Below are positions 63,429-64,000 of a DNA stretch of 64,000 nt, in pieces. The position numbers and the translations under genes are program-made. The notes under the pieces are model-generated. The model was not told where the DNA came from and made no database searches. It worked only from the letters and a program-made list of their open reading frames with translations. Source of the DNA: CAYPIE01 sp964410665 (lineage in GTDB: Bacteria > Planctomycetota > Planctomycetia > Gemmatales > Gemmataceae); NCBI GenBank assembly GCA_964410665.1, contig CAYPIE010000008.1, positions 1-64,000 of the forward strand, written 5' to 3'. Position 1 is the stretch's first letter; the number at the start of each line of letters is the position of its first letter.

Positions 63429-64000
63429 TTAGTTGCTGGGAGTGTACCAGATCGGCGAGGTGTAGGCCCGCTCCTGGGTGGTCATGGGGACCTCCTTCGG
63501 CATTTGGAGCCCGAACCGCAGGGCCTCATAGGCGGTCCACCGGGGCGTCGGGATCTCGATCACCCGGGCGTAGTAGAACGCCTTCTCACCCGGGTCGAAG
63601 TCTGGGTCTTGCCAGTATCCGATCAGCTCCGGATCGCCGATGGTGTTGGTCCAGGTTGCGTTGGCGACATCGACGGTGTTGCCGACCGGCTTTTTGCAGC
63701 GGCCGTCCGGGCCGATCGCCCGGCCGTCCGACACGGCCACGTCGTAAACCTGCTCGTGCGTCTTGCCCTCGGCGTCGAGCCAGCCCTTGATGATCTGGAT
63801 GCGATCCAGGTTCCCACTGTAGGCGTCTTTAAGAGCGGCGACCAGGAATGTCGGCGATCTGCCTCCAGCTTCGCCGAAGAGGTCGCCGCCCATGGGGACG
63901 CCCTTCTCGTAGCCGACGTTCGCCGGGATGCGGGTGCGGGCATCCTCCGGGCTGAAGTCCCAGCCACCGAAGAAGCGGACCAGCATCCGCGGGCCAGTGG
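63429..64000 (-). CDS. Second DUF3604 protein, C-terminal part (5' end outside window)
   Basis: The frame continues past the right edge; only the last ~190 residues are here. They are closely similar to the neighbouring DUF3604 protein throughout (TGPRMLVRFFGGW, KGVPMGGDL, MTTQERAYTSPIWYTP), and the two end at equivalent positions. So the genes are a tandem duplication. The 85-bp gap between them contains no terminator, which suggests cotranscription. Confidence 0.9.
   Translation of the reverse strand, partial: TGPRMLVRFFGGWDFSPEDARTRIPANVGYEKGVPMGGDLFGEAGGRSPTFLVAALKDAYSGNLDRIQIIKGWLDAEGKTHEQVYDVAVSDGRAIGPDGRCKKPVGNTVDVANATWTNTIGDPELIGYWQDPDFDPGEKAFYYARVIEIPTPRWTAYEALRFGLQMPKEVPMTTQERAYTSPIWYTPSN

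Overview
The window is about 60% GC and looks like a planctomycete chromosome. The evidence is the set of family signatures: a paired planctomycete cytochrome c/DUF1549/DUF1553 protein and DUF1501 protein, four formylglycine-type sulfatases, Tat-exported oxidoreductase and sugar-isomerase proteins, PQQ-like beta-propellers, a giant secreted protein with the ETLEDR N-terminal motif typical of planctomycete exported proteins, and DUF3604 proteins. No rRNA, tRNA, CRISPR array, phage module or intact transposase was seen.

Layout. 1-5568: C-terminus of a TPR protein, a GH42-like secreted glycosidase, a sulfatase and a methyltransferase. 5884-6936: a HEAT-repeat/peroxiredoxin-like gene whose frame is broken only by a TGA at the redox-active position. 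That TGA is followed by a hairpin fitting the bacterial SECIS rules, so I read it as a UxxC selenoprotein; this is the main discovery of the window. 7111-13995: two PQQ-like beta-propeller proteins, a TolB-like gene remnant, a class III aminotransferase fused to six 38-residue repeats of the kind known from glycosyltransferases, and a PhyH dioxygenase. 14469-21851: a 2460-residue secreted protein joining a glycoside-hydrolase-like region, a sugar dehydrogenase propeller and several carbohydrate-binding domains. 21921-28298: an exported zinc metalloprotease, an NAD-dependent epimerase, a LexA-like winged-helix protein behind a 55-bp tandem duplication, a conserved hypothetical protein and a STAS protein. 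28425-28606: a 182-bp element bounded by 28-bp inverted repeats.

28780-47381 is a carbohydrate-catabolism region: sugar isomerase/epimerase, Gfo/Idh/MocA oxidoreductase, acetylxylan-esterase-like hydrolase, two sulfatases with a divergent AraC regulator, a lactonase-like propeller, a GH32/43-like propeller plus sialidase-like pair ending in a clear terminator, then the cytochrome/DUF1501 pair. 47623-53243: an exported c-type cytochrome, a GYD protein, a cytochrome P450 and a fourth sulfatase. 53334-54647: a tightly overlapping three-gene operon (zinc ribbon, YbjQ-like, Cys-rich membrane protein). 54956-59286: secreted and cell-wall-type proteins and a redoxin/cytochrome/copper-monooxygenase-like/EF-hand fusion. 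59555-64000: a cluster of HupE/UreJ-like protein, membrane-anchored parvulin and two tandem DUF3604 genes.

Most genes encode exported proteins. Together they suggest a heterotroph that desulfates and deglycosylates complex polysaccharides and oxidises the released sugars, with redox enzymes that probably include a selenium-dependent one. No transporter of the SusCD type is present.
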